From positions 58,304,313 to 58,368,312 of the forward strand of contig OY992537.1 in the NCBI GenBank assembly GCA_963921195.1: 64,000 bases of DNA. The letters are read 5' to 3'. Position 1 is the first letter of the stretch; each line of letters begins with the position of its first letter. The position numbers and the translations under genes are program-made. This document shows positions 9,842-21,074 of the stretch, piece after piece. The notes beneath the pieces are model-generated. The model did no database searches. It saw only the letters and a program-made list of their open reading frames with translations, and was not told the origin of the DNA. This stretch comes from Pegoplata infirma (lineage: Eukaryota; Arthropoda; Insecta; Diptera; Anthomyiidae).

Positions 9842-12800
9842 AAATTTCAGATTCTAAAACATTTATCCGCAAAAAAAATTCCTCAAACTCCAAGATATTT
9901 TTTCGTATAGATTCCGTAGGATCCTGAGAAATTTTCCGTATATCAAAATAATCAGATGCTGAGAAATTTATGCGTATAGAAAAATTTTCATAATCTGAGA
10001 CATTTCTTTGTATAGAAAAATTCTCAAATTCTAAGCCATTTTTTCTTCTATACGAAAATTGTCAGATGCAGAATTTTTACATTCTGAGACATTTCTCTCA
10101 AATTCTGAGACATTTTCCCAGATTCTGAGAAATTCTCTCAGATTCTGAGACATTTTCTCAGATTCTGAGACATTTTTCTCAGATTCTGAGACATTTTTCT
10201 CAGATTTTTAGACATATTACTCAGCAGATTCTGAGACAAAATTTTCAGATTCTAAGACATTTTTCCTTATAAAAAAATTCTCAGATTCCGAGACATTTCT
10301 TCGAATAGAAAAATTCTCAGATTCCGAGACATTTTTCCTATAAAAAAATTCTCAGATTCTGAGACATTTTTGCAAATTGATAAATTTTCAAATTCTGAGA
10401 TATTTTTCCGAATAGAGAAATTCTTAGGTTCTGAGACAGTTTTCCGTATGAAAATTCTCAGATTCTGAGAGATTTCTTCGAAAAGAAAAATTCTTATATT
10501 CTAAGACAATTTGCTATTCGAAAAATTTTCAAACTCTAAGAAATTTTTCGTATTTGTAAATTCTCAGATTCTGAGACATTTCTCTGTATAAAAAAACTAT
10601 TAGATTCTGAAAAAAAAATTCTGAAAAAAAATTCTGTATACAAAAATTTGTTGATTCTGAAACATTTTTGAAAAATTTTCAGATTCTAAAACATTTTTCC
10701 GTATACTTAGAATAACATTCAGATTTTCCTTAATAGAAAAATTTTCAGATTCTGAGACATTTTTCTGTATAGAAAAGTTCTCAAATTCTGAGACATTTTT
10801 TCGTATAGAAAAATTATCAGATTCTGAGACATTTTGCCGTATAGAAAAGTTCTCAGATTCTGAGACATTTTTAAGAGAAAAGTTGTCAGATTCTGAGACA
10901 TTTTTCCGTATAGAAAAGTTCTCAGATTTTAAGACAATTTTCCGTATTCTAAGACATTTTTGAAAAATTCTTAGATTCTAAAGTATTTTTTCTTATAGAA
11001 AAATTCTCAGATTCTGAAAAATTTTCTGTATATAAAAATTCCCAGATTCTGAGACATTTTTCCGTATAGAAAAATTCTTAGATTCTGAGGCATTTTTTCG
11101 TACAGAAAATTGTCAGTTGTAGAGAAATTTTTCCGTGTACAAAACTTCTCAGATTCTGAGACATTTTTCCGTATAGAAAAATTCTCAAATTCTGAGACAT
11201 TTTTCCGTATAGAAATATTCTCAGATTCTGAGACATTTTTCCGCATATAAAATTTCTGATTCTGAGACATTTATCCGTATGGAAAAATTCTGAGAATCTG
11301 AAACAGTTTTTAGTATAAAAAAGTTTTCAGATCCTGAGACATTTTTCCGTGTAGAAAAATTCTCAGATTCTGAGACATTTTTTTTTAGAAAAGTTGTTAG
11401 ATTCTGAGACATTTTTCCGTATAGAAAAATTCTCAGATTCTACAAAAATTTTCGGTATGAAAAATTCTCAGATTCTGAGACATTTTTCCGTATAGAAAAA
11501 TTCTCGTGTTCTGAGACAATTTTTCGTATAGAAAAATTCTCAGATTCTGAGACATTTTTCCGCATAGAAAAATTCTCAGATTCTAAGACAATTTTCCGTA
11601 TGAAAATTCTCAGATTCTGAGACATTTTTCCGTATAGAAAAATTCTCAGATTCTGAGACATTTTTCCGTATAGAAAAATTCTCAGATTCTGAGACATTTT
11701 TCTGTATAGAAAAATTCTCAGATTCTAAGACAATTTTTCGTATGAAAAATTATCAGATTCTAAGACAATTTTCCGTATGAAAAATTCTCAGATTCTGAGA
11801 CATTTTTCTGTACAGAAAAATTTTCAGATTCTGAGACATTTTTCCGTATAGAAAAATTCTCAGATTCTGAGGCATTTTTCCGTATAGAAAAATTCTCAGA
11901 TTCTGAGATATTTTTCTGTATAGAAAATTGTCAGATGTTGAGAATTTTTTCAGTACAGAAAAACTATAAGATTCTGAAACATTTTTCCGTATAAAAAAAT
12001 TTTGAGATTATGAGACATTTTTTCGTACAGAAAAATTCTCAGATTCTGATACAATATTTCGTGTAGAAAAATTCTCAGATTCCGAGACATTTTTATGAGT
12101 AAAGTTGTAAGATTCCAAGACATTTTTCCGTATAGAAAAGTTCTCAGATTTAAAACAATTTTCCGTATTCTGAGACATTTTTGAAAAATTCTTAGATTCT
12201 GAAGCATTTTTTCTTAAAGAAAATTTCTTAGATTCTGAAAAAATTTTCTGGATACAAAAATTCTCAGATTTGAGACATTTTTCCGTATAGAAAAATTCTC
12301 AGATTCTGACACATTTTTCCCAGATTCTGAGACATTTTTCCGTATATAAAAAAATTCTCCAACTATGAGACATTTTTTTTAAATTCTGAGACATTTTTCC
12401 ATATAGAAAAATTGTGAGATTAGATTTTGAGAAATTTTTTCAGATTCTGAATCATTTTTCCGTATAGAAAAATTTTCAGATTCTCAGAAATTTTTCTTAA
12501 TAGAAAAATTCTCAGATTCTGAGACATTTTTCCGTATAGAAAAATTCTCAGTTTCTTACACATTTTTCCGTATAAAAAAAATTCTCAGATTCTAAGACAT
12601 TTTTCCTTATAAAAAAATTCCCGGATTTTGAGTATTTTTTTCGAATAGAAAAATGTTTAGATTCTGAAACTCTTTTTACTTATAAAAAAATTCTCAGATT
12701 TTGCAAAAAAAAAATGTCTATTTACAAAAATTCTCAGATTCGGAGGCATTTTTGATACGTTCTCAGATTCTGAGACATTTTTAAAAAATTCTCACATTCT

Positions 12801-12870
12801 GAAACTTTTTTTTTAAATTCTCAGATTCTGAAACATTTCTCCGTTTAGAAAAATTCTCAGATTATTAAAA
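9842..12870. repeat. 35-bp palindromic satellite array, block B
   Basis: About 3 kb of diverged units with the same palindromic core as block A but with CCGTATAG spacers and AAATTCTCAG in place of AAAGTCTCAG. The best conserved stretch is about 11,440-11,900. Unit length varies through indels, so this block is older than the homogeneous part of block A. All short minus-strand frames here (MSQNLRIFLYGK-type) are translations of the repeat. Confidence 0.95.
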
Positions 12871-13357
12871 TTTTTTTTAATATTTGTGTTTTTTGATTAT
12901 GCGTTATATTAGAACCAATAATGAATTCTATACAACAAATGTAAATATATTCCATACCACTTAAAAACAAAATCTAAACAATATAATAATAGCAAAATAT
13001 AGAAAGAAAATATAACAATGAAATTCCCTTTAGATCAATAAAATCTTGTTAATATAGCATAAAAATACATAAATCTTTGGAAAGAAAGAAAGAACAAACA
13101 AACAAAATACAAAAAGAAAAAAAAATGGATTGTATAAAAATCAGCTGGCCATTTAAAGATTGATTTGTTACGCGGGCACACGACTTTACCACTACAATAC
13201 ACTCCAATAATAACGGCCGCCACAACAAACAACACCATTCACAATTTCAATGAAATGAGGGCTGGAGAAGAAAGCAATAAAATGGCAAAACAGGATTAGC
13301 CATAAAAATGACGTATTGCATGGAATTCAGCATGTCGATTCCTTAAACACATGAATA
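12871..13357. other. intergenic DNA, nothing recognised
   Basis: Less repetitive AT-rich DNA. The minus-strand frame at 13035-13238 is hydrophobic low-complexity sequence without family signature. Confidence 0.4.
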
Positions 13358-13553
13358 CAGTGACTTAAACTAATAATGGAACAGTATATGTTTGATAGCA
13401 GTTCTTTAAAGAAAAAGTAATTAATAATCGACTATTTTTAAAAAAAATTTTTATATGAAATTTTCCAAGCTTTAATTTAAGCTTGATAGCGTCCAGATTG
13501 AGCAAATATTAAATGAGATACGAGGGTTGTGCTGGAAAATCAAATTATTTATA

Positions 13554-13813
13554 CACACCAAAAAAATTTTCCAATAAACGACTTTTATAGTATTTATGAA
13601 CAAATTCATGCAATTTATTAACTTTTTCATAATACTTACAAACTTGTTCATAGTATTTATGAATAAATCATAATATGTGAAATTTAAGAACTATTTAACA
13701 TTTTTCATAAATACCATGAAAAAGTTCAAAAATTTATGTAAAAAATTCATAATTTTTATGTGTTTGTTCATAAATACTATGAATTTCGTTAATTGGCCAA
13801 AATATTTTTCTGG
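13554..13813. repeat. CACAC-ended module within the left arm
   Basis: A foldback module with CATAAATACTATGAA-type arms, mirrored by the module at 14121-14391. It either moved into the element before the arms were duplicated or is a second copy. Confidence 0.5.
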
Positions 13814-14120
13814 GTAGACTGATGGGAGAAAATTTTTAAAAAATATTTCTAAGTCCATTTTTTCCAAGTTCAATCACTAAAATTTTAAAAAATTTCCTTA
13901 TAAATGAAATTTTTTAAACACATTAGCAGAAAGCCGCATTTTTTTGACCTCCAACTTGTTAGACCACCAATTTTTTGTAAACAAAGAAAATATTTTATTG
14001 TTTATTAATTTTAGTGCACCTAATATTAATGAGATATTGTAAAAATAAAAATTTTTCTTTGTTTACAAAAATAAAGAGATCGACGATCTACTGTATTTAA
14101 AAAATTTCATTTTTTGTTTG

Positions 14121-14391
14121 CACACAAAAAAAAAATCCAATGAACGACTTTCATAGTATTTATGAACAAAATCATACAATATATTAACTTTTCTATAATA
14201 TTTATAAACTTTATCATAGTATTTATGAATAAATCATAATAATATTTATGAATAATCATAATATTTAAGAACTATTTAACATTTTTCATAAATAGTATGA
14301 AAAAGTTTATAAGTATTATGAAAAAGTTAATAAATTGTATGAATTTGTTTATAAATACTATGCAAATCGTTCATTAGAAAATTCTTGTGTG
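14121..14391. repeat. CACAC-ended foldback module within the right arm
   Basis: Starts CACACAAAA, ends TTGTGTG. Inner arms ATGAACGACTTTCATAGTAT and the mirrored ATACTATGCAAATCGTTCAT make it a foldback in its own right, about 271 bp. Confidence 0.6.
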
Positions 14392-14625
14392 GATTTTTCA
14401 AAAATTTTTAGTGTTTGAACTTGAAAAAAATCGACTAAGAAATATTTTTAAAAAATTTTCTAAAAAATATTTATAAATAATTTCATTTTCAATCTGAACG
14501 CTATCAAACTTAAATTAAAGCTTGGAAAATTTCCTATATAGAATTTTTTACAAAAATAGTTGACTTTTTCTTTAAATAACTGCTATCAAATATATGCTGT
14601 TCCATTATTAGTTTGAGTCACTGTA

Positions 14626-14930
14626 AATACGTACTTGAAATCAAATCCAACAGAAGAACAATGGAGCAGTTGGTAAACTCTTTTTTCTTGTTGTGAGAAG
14701 ATTAAAGAAATTTACTCGATTAATTTAAAAAAATATGATAAACAGCCCACATGTATTTATTTTGAGTATTATAAAATTGAGTGACATTTTTGTATAAAGA
14801 AATGAACCGGAAAAAACGGGAAATTCAAACTTAAACATAAAATATGAAATCAAAAAGAGATAAAGAAGGGCGGTAATACACTGTAAAAAATATTAGTTAA
14901 TATATTTTAAGTTTAATAGATTTTTATACC
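14626..14930. other. AT-rich DNA, nothing recognised
   Basis: No repeat or gene recognised apart from a lone CACTGTAAAAAATATTAG phrase. Confidence 0.35.
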
Positions 14931-15170
14931 CTCCCACCAGAGTATGGCATTCTGCGATCAATGATTGATTCTAACGATTTCAGTCTGCCTGTCTGTGGAA
15001 ATCACGATGAAAACCAAAATGAAAGTGCAACTCTTCTGAAGTTTGGTACAAATATGTCTTATGTTTTTGGGCTGGTTAAGTTCGGAGATGGGCAAAATCG
15101 GACCAGAGGGAAAAAGTTATTTCCTGAAGAACTAAACCCACCCCTAAAAAACAGGTTTTAAAAAAAATGT
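14931..15170 (+). mobile_element. mini-me copy 1 (partial)
   Basis: Begins TTTTTATACCCTCCCACCAG and carries CTGCCTGTCTGTGGAAATCA and the AAGTTTGGTACAAATATGTC phrase common to other copies. The (TA)n core is missing. The frame at 14961-15161 is a chance read-through of this non-coding element. Confidence 0.75.
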
Positions 15171-15346
15171 CAGGAGATTAGAAAATGTTGTATTTTTAAA
15201 CCGCCCGCTTTTGTGGGCGGTTTATAAATTTTTTTTAATATTTCATTAGATTTATGAAACTTTTTCTTGTATCAATAAAGTGTTTCATAAATACAATGAA
15301 ATTTGTCTTTATAAAACATTTCATAGTATTTATGAAAGTTTAAAAA
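15171..15346. repeat. TTTATGAAA-rich AT repeat, left part
   Basis: Repeated phrases such as TTTCATAGTATTTATGAAA that continue after the mini-me copy at 15,956. Confidence 0.6.
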
Positions 15347-15955
15347 AACAAGTAAAAAAGTTAAATTCGGCCTTGCCGAATGTAGTGATACCCTCCACAA
15401 TTTTTAAAAGATTATTGCAAAAAACTTTATTTAAACGAAAATTTTTTTTGAAAAAAAAAAAAAAAAAATTTTTTTTTAAATTTCCGCAAAAAAAAAAATT
15501 GTAAAAAAAATCCGCGATTTTTTCTTTTTTTGTTAAAAAAAATATGCTCGTACTTGTTTTAAAACCATTTAGTGTTCAATTATGTTGACATATGTCAACC
15601 AGCAGCCGAATTAACGCATTTTGTATTTTTGGGTTATGTTGAATGTACTAAAATTTTTGAGGTCCTTACATTTTCGTTCATAACTTTTGAACTGCTGTAC
15701 CGATATCGCTCAAATGCAATACGAAACTTCTCGGGAGAACTTCTAATAGATACGTTAAGTTTCAGTCATTTCCATGTAATATTTTGGCCGTCATCAAATT
15801 TTCCACAGACAGACGGAAATCGCTAGAATGTCTTAAAATCGATCGGGCATCATGAATATATATACTTTATGGGGTCCCTGACCGATATTTCGATGAGTTA
15901 CAAACGGAATGACAAAATCATATATACCCTCTATCACTAAGTGGAGGGTATAAAA
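15347..15955. mobile_element. mini-me copy 2, near full length
   Basis: Head AACAAGTAAAAAAGTTAAAT with the hairpin TTCGGCCTTGCCGAA. The tail carries ACAGACAGACGG, the core GAATATATATACTTTATGG and GTGGAGGGTATAAAA. Mini-me is a short dipteran element known for (TA)n and (GTCY)n proto-microsatellites around a conserved core. At 15,704-15,722 the uninterrupted phrase ATATCGCTCAAATGCAATA is the empty-site counterpart of the 6.5-kb insertion at 39 kb. Confidence 0.8.
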
Positions 15956-16244
15956 ATATAAAACAGTTTCATAAATATGATGAAACATTAAAGAAAAAAT
16001 AAATTTAATCCATAAAGTGTTTCATAGTATTTATGAAACATTTCTTAATATTTATGAAGAGTTTTATTAAAGTTTATGAAACTTTATTTATTATATTTAT
16101 GAAACCTTTCAGAAATATAATAAAATATTTTATAGATATTGACCCTATGATCAATTTTAAAACTGCTTCATTGTATTTATGAAATTGTTACATTAGATGA
16201 ACTTTATGTAAATTAAAATTTTCATTATATTTATGACAGTTTTC
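15956..16244. repeat. TTTATGAAA-rich AT repeat, right part
   Basis: Continuation of the AT repeat split by mini-me copy 2, with many TTTATGAAAC phrases. Confidence 0.6.
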
Positions 16245-17342
16245 AAAGTGCTATGTAGATAACTAATCTAGCTTTTATTTGAGTCTGATCTAGAGCAGAT
16301 TGTGTAATTTATGAATACACTCAGGAAAAAAAATTCTGTCAAAAAATCTAAACAAAAATCGAAAATCTAAGCTTTAAGCAGATTTTTCTGCTGAAAAGGA
16401 TACCAGAAAATAGCAGAAATCAGCAGATAATTTTTCTAATTTTACAGAAATATTTAGCAACTATGTTTAAGAAAAACGTATTTTTTTCAAAGATTAAATT
16501 AAAAAAATTTATTGAAAACAGCACAAACTAAAAAAAATTACACTTAGAAAAAAAGCTTCACAGCTTTTCTTGAAATAAATTATCAGCTGAAATCAGTAAA
16601 TCAGCTGAAATCAGCAGATTTGCCTGCTGTCTCGACAGATTTTCTAATTTAGCTCAAAATGGGCAGATTCTTCTGCAGCTTTGACATAGGTTTTATTTTA
16701 AGTGTATGCTACGAGAGTCAAGGTGGAAAATAAAATTATGTAAAAATATTTTTTGATAAAGGTTTCCCAATATGTTTCCCAAAAAAAGCTAGATTTTTTC
16801 TAAGTTCAAAATTTTGTATTTTTAGTAATAATCTTTTTGTTTATCTTCAGGTATTATATAACTTGCAGACCAACAAAAAGTTTCAGAACAGGATTGTGTT
16901 GTAAGAGACACACGTTTCCCAGGCCATTTAATTTATGACTTCCAACTTTTTTTTAACACAGGAAATAATTTTTGTTGCTTTTTTTAATTACTCTACATTA
17001 AGTTGTATCAAAAAAAAAAACACAATTCTTAACAAATAAGTTAAAGGTAAAAAATGAAAAGGTCTAAAAAAGGGGCTCTAACAACACAATCCTAATCTGT
17101 AACTTTTTTGTTGGTCGGTAAAAAAGTTATATGATACCGGAAGAAGAACAAACGAATTATTACTAAAATTCGTTTGTGAACTTGGAAAAAATAGCTATTC
17201 ATATTGAGAGACCTGTATCTAAAAAATATTTTAAAATAACTTAATTTTACAATTCGACCTTCGTAGCATTTTCATTAATTACACAATCTGCTCTTGATCA
17301 GACTCAAATAAAAGCTAGATTTATTATCTACGTAGCACTTTT
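16245..17342. mobile_element. foldback element interrupted by a nested insertion
   Basis: The left end AAAGTGCTATGTAGATAA and CTAGCTTTTATTTGAGTCTG are mirrored at 17,293-17,342. The mirror continues after the nested element (TGCTACGAGAGTCAAGG against CCTTCGTAGCA) and through AGACCAACAAAAAGTT against AACTTTTTTGTTGGTC. The arms have diverged moderately and the interior is non-coding. The inner TACGAGGGTCG-like phrase also occurs near 13,519 and 37,667, so the family has other members here. Confidence 0.75.
16318..16704. mobile_element. CACTC-ended element nested in foldback (TSD TA)
   Basis: Starts CACTCAGGAAAAAAAATTCTG, ends TTTTATTTTAAGTG, with TA on both sides (16316-16317, 16705-16706). 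The interior holds GCAGATTTTTCTGCTGAAA and AGCAGAAATCAGCAGAT. A truncated relative lies at 45,784-45,983. Confidence 0.7.
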
Positions 17343-17782
17343 TATTTTTTAGTAATACACGATTTTGTTTTAAAATGCCCTTTTCAGTTTTCATATTTGG
17401 TGTCATTATTTCGTGTCCCTATTATATTCATAAATTAAAGATAAATTTGTCCATATCTCAAAAACGGTGAGGGATACGAAAAAAATTATAAAGAGAAATT
17501 TGTACATAATTTTATAATCTATAAGTTCATTTAAGACTTTTAAAGCGTATCACTCATATCAAGCGAGATATTAGCAAAAAACTGTAAAAAATCAGGTTTT
17601 TGTGAATTTCGGCCTTAATATCTCAAAAACGGAGAGAGATACGAAAAAAGTATTAAGAAACATATTGTAGATAATTTTATATATTATAAGTTTTGTAATA
17701 GACTCTTAAAGCGTACGACGCATATCGAGCGAGATATGAGCAAAAAACTGAAAAAAAAACCCGGTTTTTGTGACCTTTGACC
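17343..17782. repeat. about 166-bp tandem module (ATATCTCAAAAACGG)
   Basis: The phrase ATATCTCAAAAACGG recurs 166 bp apart at about 17,453 and 17,619, each followed by GAGCGAGATAT- or AAGCGAGATAT-like and GCAAAAAACTG phrases. A third, weaker unit resumes at 18,557 (AATATCTCAGCAAGGACATG), directly after the inserted element. Confidence 0.7.
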
Positions 17783-18548
17783 TAGGGTTATATAGTCGCA
17801 ACAAAAAGTCGACTTTTCGACTTTTCGACTTTTTTCAATTTCTAAAAAGTCGATTTTTCGACTTTTCGACTTTTTTCAAATTTTAAAAAGTCGACTTTTC
17901 GACCTTTCGACTTTTTAAAAAGTCGACTTTTTTCGACTTTTCGACTTTTTTCGACTTTCGACTTTTTTCGACTTTTCGACTTTTTTCGACTTTTGGACTT
18001 TTTAACTTTTTTTGACTTTTTCCAACTTTAAAAAGTCGATTTTTTTGTAAATAAAAGTTTAGTTTTGACTTGTTGTAAGCATTTAGGTGCTATTTTTTTT
18101 TGGTTGTATTTTATTTATCAAAAAAAGTCGAAGAAATCGAAAATGTGGAAAAGGTTGAAAAAATCGAAAGCAAAAGAGTCGACTTTCGATTTATAGAACC
18201 CTATCACTGAGGTGTTTACAATAATCAAAAATATTGGTAAATATTGCAGTTAACACTTTCTAACTCATGACTTTGGACATTTTTGCTTCACATACAAATT
18301 ACATGGAAATCGGCTCTCATTTGAAATTTTTTTCAGAAGAAAGAAATTATTTTCATTTAGCAAAAGTAAAAAAAAATAAAAAAAAAAATCGAAAAAAGTC
18401 GAAAAAAAGTCGAAAAAAGTCGAAAAAGTCGAAAGCAAAAGTCGACTTTTCGACTTTTTAAGAACAAAAAAGTCGATTTCGACTTTTCGACTTTTTCATA
18501 CAAAAAGTCGATTAATCGACTTTTCGACTTTTCGACTATAGAACCCTA
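17783..18548. mobile_element. hAT-like foldback carrying GTCGAAAA satellite (8-bp TSD)
   Basis: TIRs TAGGGTTATATAGTCG and CGACTATAGAACCCTA are flanked by a perfect 8-bp duplication, CTTTGACC (17775-17782, 18549-18556). Eight-base duplications are typical of hAT elements. The arms consist almost wholly of GTCGACTTTTCGACTTTTT-type repeats in opposite orientations. An extra internal end-like phrase (TATAGAACCCTATCACTG) near 18,195 suggests an internal rearrangement. The Lys-rich frame at 18267-18461 is satellite. Confidence 0.85.
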
Positions 18549-18556
18549 CTTTGACC

Positions 18557-18960
18557 TCAATATCTCAGCAAGGACATGGGTGATTTCTTAGGACTTTTTT
18601 TCCCTTATTTAGATTGCCAGAACGAAGATCTGTGCAAATTTTCAGAGAACCTATCCGATTTTCCGCAGATTGCCCTTTTTTCTCCTTATTTTCCTGGGCT
18701 ATTAATCTTTCCATCTTTGAACTGGATCGTTTAAATAAAACATTCATAGTTTGTAAAAAAAATTATATTGTAAGCAATTTTTTTAAGTGTACTACAATGT
18801 TATTATCATAAAGTCAAAGCAATCGATCATTGTTAAGTTAGAAGAAGGATTGATTATAATATTTTGTTCAAGGAAGAGGGTTAATTGTTAAGTTGTTTAA
18901 AACATAAATTAAAGTATTAACAAGTCATTTAAATTTGATAAATTAAGTACCAACACACAA
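18557..18960. other. remainder of tandem module, then unassigned DNA
   Basis: A short continuation of the 166-bp module to about 18,600, then AT-rich DNA with no family or gene recognised. Confidence 0.4.
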
Positions 18961-19370
18961 AAAAAAAACTTTGTCAAATTACTAGAAAAAATCTCGTAAT
19001 TCCATTTTACCAATATATGACAGTTTTCCTTGTTATTTTAACAAAAAAATTTTCGAAATTTACATTTTACATTTACAAATTACAAAAAAGCTCGTAATTT
19101 TTACAAGATATTCTCGCAAAATAGGAGGTATCAAGAAATCTACGAAAGTTACGAAACCTACTTGTAAGTTTTGTCGCCCCAAAAAAAGTTGTAAATTTAC
19201 AACTTTTTTGGTAAAAAGCTTGTAAATTTCAAAAGGATTGGTAAAAAGCTTGTAAAATAACAAAATTTTTGTTAAAAATCTTGTAAAATTACAAGGAATT
19301 CTTGTCAAATAGGAGGCAGAAAGAAAAAAAGGTACAAATTTTTCTTGTCATTTTACAAGGCTTTTATACC
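18961..19370. repeat. CTTGTAAAATTTACAAG-like AT repeat
   Basis: Repeated phrases such as GGTAAAAAGCTTGTAAA and CTTGTAAAATTACAAGG. Probably part of a degenerate TIR element, but I cannot place its ends. Confidence 0.5.
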
Positions 19371-19690
19371 CTCCAACTACAGTATGGGGGTATGCTCACT
19401 TTGTCATTCCGTGTGTAACGCATCGAAATATCGGTCGGGGACCCCAGAAAGTATATATATTATTGATCAGTGATGGATTCTAAGACATTCTAGCGATGTC
19501 CGTCCGTCCGTCTGTAGTTATCACGGTACAGTCCAAAATAAAAGAGCTAGACTCCTCAAGTTTGGCACGAATATGTCTTATGGTTCTAGGCAGGTTGAGT
19601 TCGGAAATGGGAAAAATCGGACCAGGGGGAAAAAGTTCCCCCTTAAGGAACTAATGAACAAAAACAACGACTTTTATCTGAAATGCACCA
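19371..19690 (+). mobile_element. mini-me copy 3
   Basis: Reads TTTATACCCTCCAACTACAG, GTCATTCCGTGTGTAACGC, the (TA)n core AAGTATATATATTATTGATC, GTCCGTCCGTCCGTCTG, then TTTGGCACGAATATGTCTTA. All mini-me landmarks are in order on the plus strand. Confidence 0.85.
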
Positions 19691-19764
19691 AAATGAGCGC
19701 TCACTCAATTCAACGATTAAGCGCACGTCTATAATTCAAGAAAGAATTTAAAAAATAATGTTTT
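19691..19764. other. short unassigned spacer
   Basis: Nothing recognised. Confidence 0.3.
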
Positions 19765-20305
19765 AACTTTTATATTTTGAGTAGGTTTATTCTAGCTCGA
19801 GGTCATAATTTCCTTTACTAATTAAAACTCTGATATTCTCATAGAATAATTTTCAAGAAAATTATGTGTCTGTTTTAAATTTATTTATGTTGGTAATTTC
19901 TTTTTTTTTTTTTGCAAAACTTAATCGACACGTGTTTCGGGATTTGTCAGATGACATTGTCAAGATTATTTAGCAAAAATAAAAATCCTATACTACAAGT
20001 ACCCTTTGCTACTTGTAGTATAGGATTTTTAATGACAATCGTTAATAATCAAACTAAAACATTAATACATATTCGACTCTACTCTCATTGGGAATTAGAA
20101 GAATTAAAATTATTTTTGCTAAATAATCTTGACAATGGGATCTGACAAATCCCGAAACACGTGTCGATTAAGTCTTGCAAAAAATGACCAACATAAATAA
20201 ATTTAAAACAGAAAAATAATTTTCTTGCAAATTATTCATAGTTTTAATTAGTAAAAGAAATAATGACCTCGAGCTAGAATAAACCTACTCAAAATATAAT
20301 ATTTT
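19765..20305. mobile_element. foldback element with nested perfect hairpin
   Basis: Arms of about 210 bp pair across the element: TTGAGTAGGTTTATTCTAGC with its complement at the right end, then GAGGTCATAATTTC, TCGACACGTGTTTCGGGATT and AAGATTATTTAGCAAAAAT. The unpaired middle holds a perfect hairpin with 21-bp arms (19981-20001, 20010-20030) and an 8-nt loop. The interior frame at 19912-20145 spans the palindrome and is not a gene. Confidence 0.8.
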
Positions 20306-20700
20306 AAAGGTCAAATAAAACAATTTTTACTTTTTAATAAAAATTAATCAGAATCTAATGTTTTAACTTTAATGGTGAAATCTTTTAAAAACTGACCAAC
20401 CAGATTCAATTTTAATATATCAAAATAAAGTTCTGTGGCTTATTCACACCGTTCTTGCCATGTCTATCCACTCATAAATGTCATCTTAAACAGGATTTTA
20501 AATACCAAATGGCTAATAAAGAATTTAAAGATTTTACCACATTCAATTGCTATTTTAAGCTGTGCAATAATTTGACTAAACAAGTAGGCAAACTATTTTA
20601 CTTTGCCTCACACATATAGCCGATATTCAACTTATAAGACAAATTACAACTGGGGCTGCAGACGCCAACCACAAACATTCCAAAAAAAAATTTATAATTA
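20306..20700. other. unassigned intergenic DNA
   Basis: No repeat family or gene recognised. Confidence 0.4.
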
Positions 20701-20782
20701 AATAAAGTAATATTTGTTCTCTGCGTTATAAAATGAAAAATTTTGCGAAAATTCATAAAATTTTGCAGAAAATTCATAAATT

Positions 20783-20974
20783 TTGCAGAAAATTTGCAGC
20801 CTTGTTGTCTTAATTCTGTTTATATCCTGCAATGGCGTTTACTATAAAAACAAAAAAACTAAATGTTTTACTTATGATCCTCTAAACTCATGCAGTTTAT
20901 GTATTAGAAAGAAAATCGTAACAGAACACACAAAAAATCATGGATATGCATTAGAGAGGGACGAAAAACGATAA
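20783..20974 (+). other. candidate exon of a small secreted peptide (tentative)
   Basis: An open frame ends in TAA at 20,972-20,974 and reads KICSLVVLILFISCNG, then CFTYDPLNSCSLCIRKK and a charged tail. The first part looks like a signal peptide and the rest has spaced cysteines. There is no ATG in frame; a run of TTTTGCAGAAAATT repeats precedes it and TTTGCAG just upstream could act as a splice acceptor. It could equally be chance in AT-rich DNA. No family is recognised. Confidence 0.2.
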
Positions 20975-21074
20975 AATATAAAAATATTATATTTGGAATT
21001 GGTTTGAAAATCCAAAATTTGACACCAATGCGGATGCACTTCCCCTACTGCGAAATTGAAAAAAAAAAAAAAAA

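Larger units (their letters stand above)
13358..14623. mobile_element. Tc1/mariner-type foldback element (TSD TA)
   Basis: The left end CAGTGACTTAAACTAATAAT and the mirrored right end (ATTATTAGTTTGAGTCACTG) start arms of several hundred bases that also share TTTGATAGCAGTT and AGCTTTAATTTAAG. TA flanks both ends (13356-13357, 14624-14625). The end sequence and TA duplication fit Tc1/mariner. The interior is non-coding and has a TTTGTAAACAAAGAAAA-type central palindrome. Confidence 0.8.
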
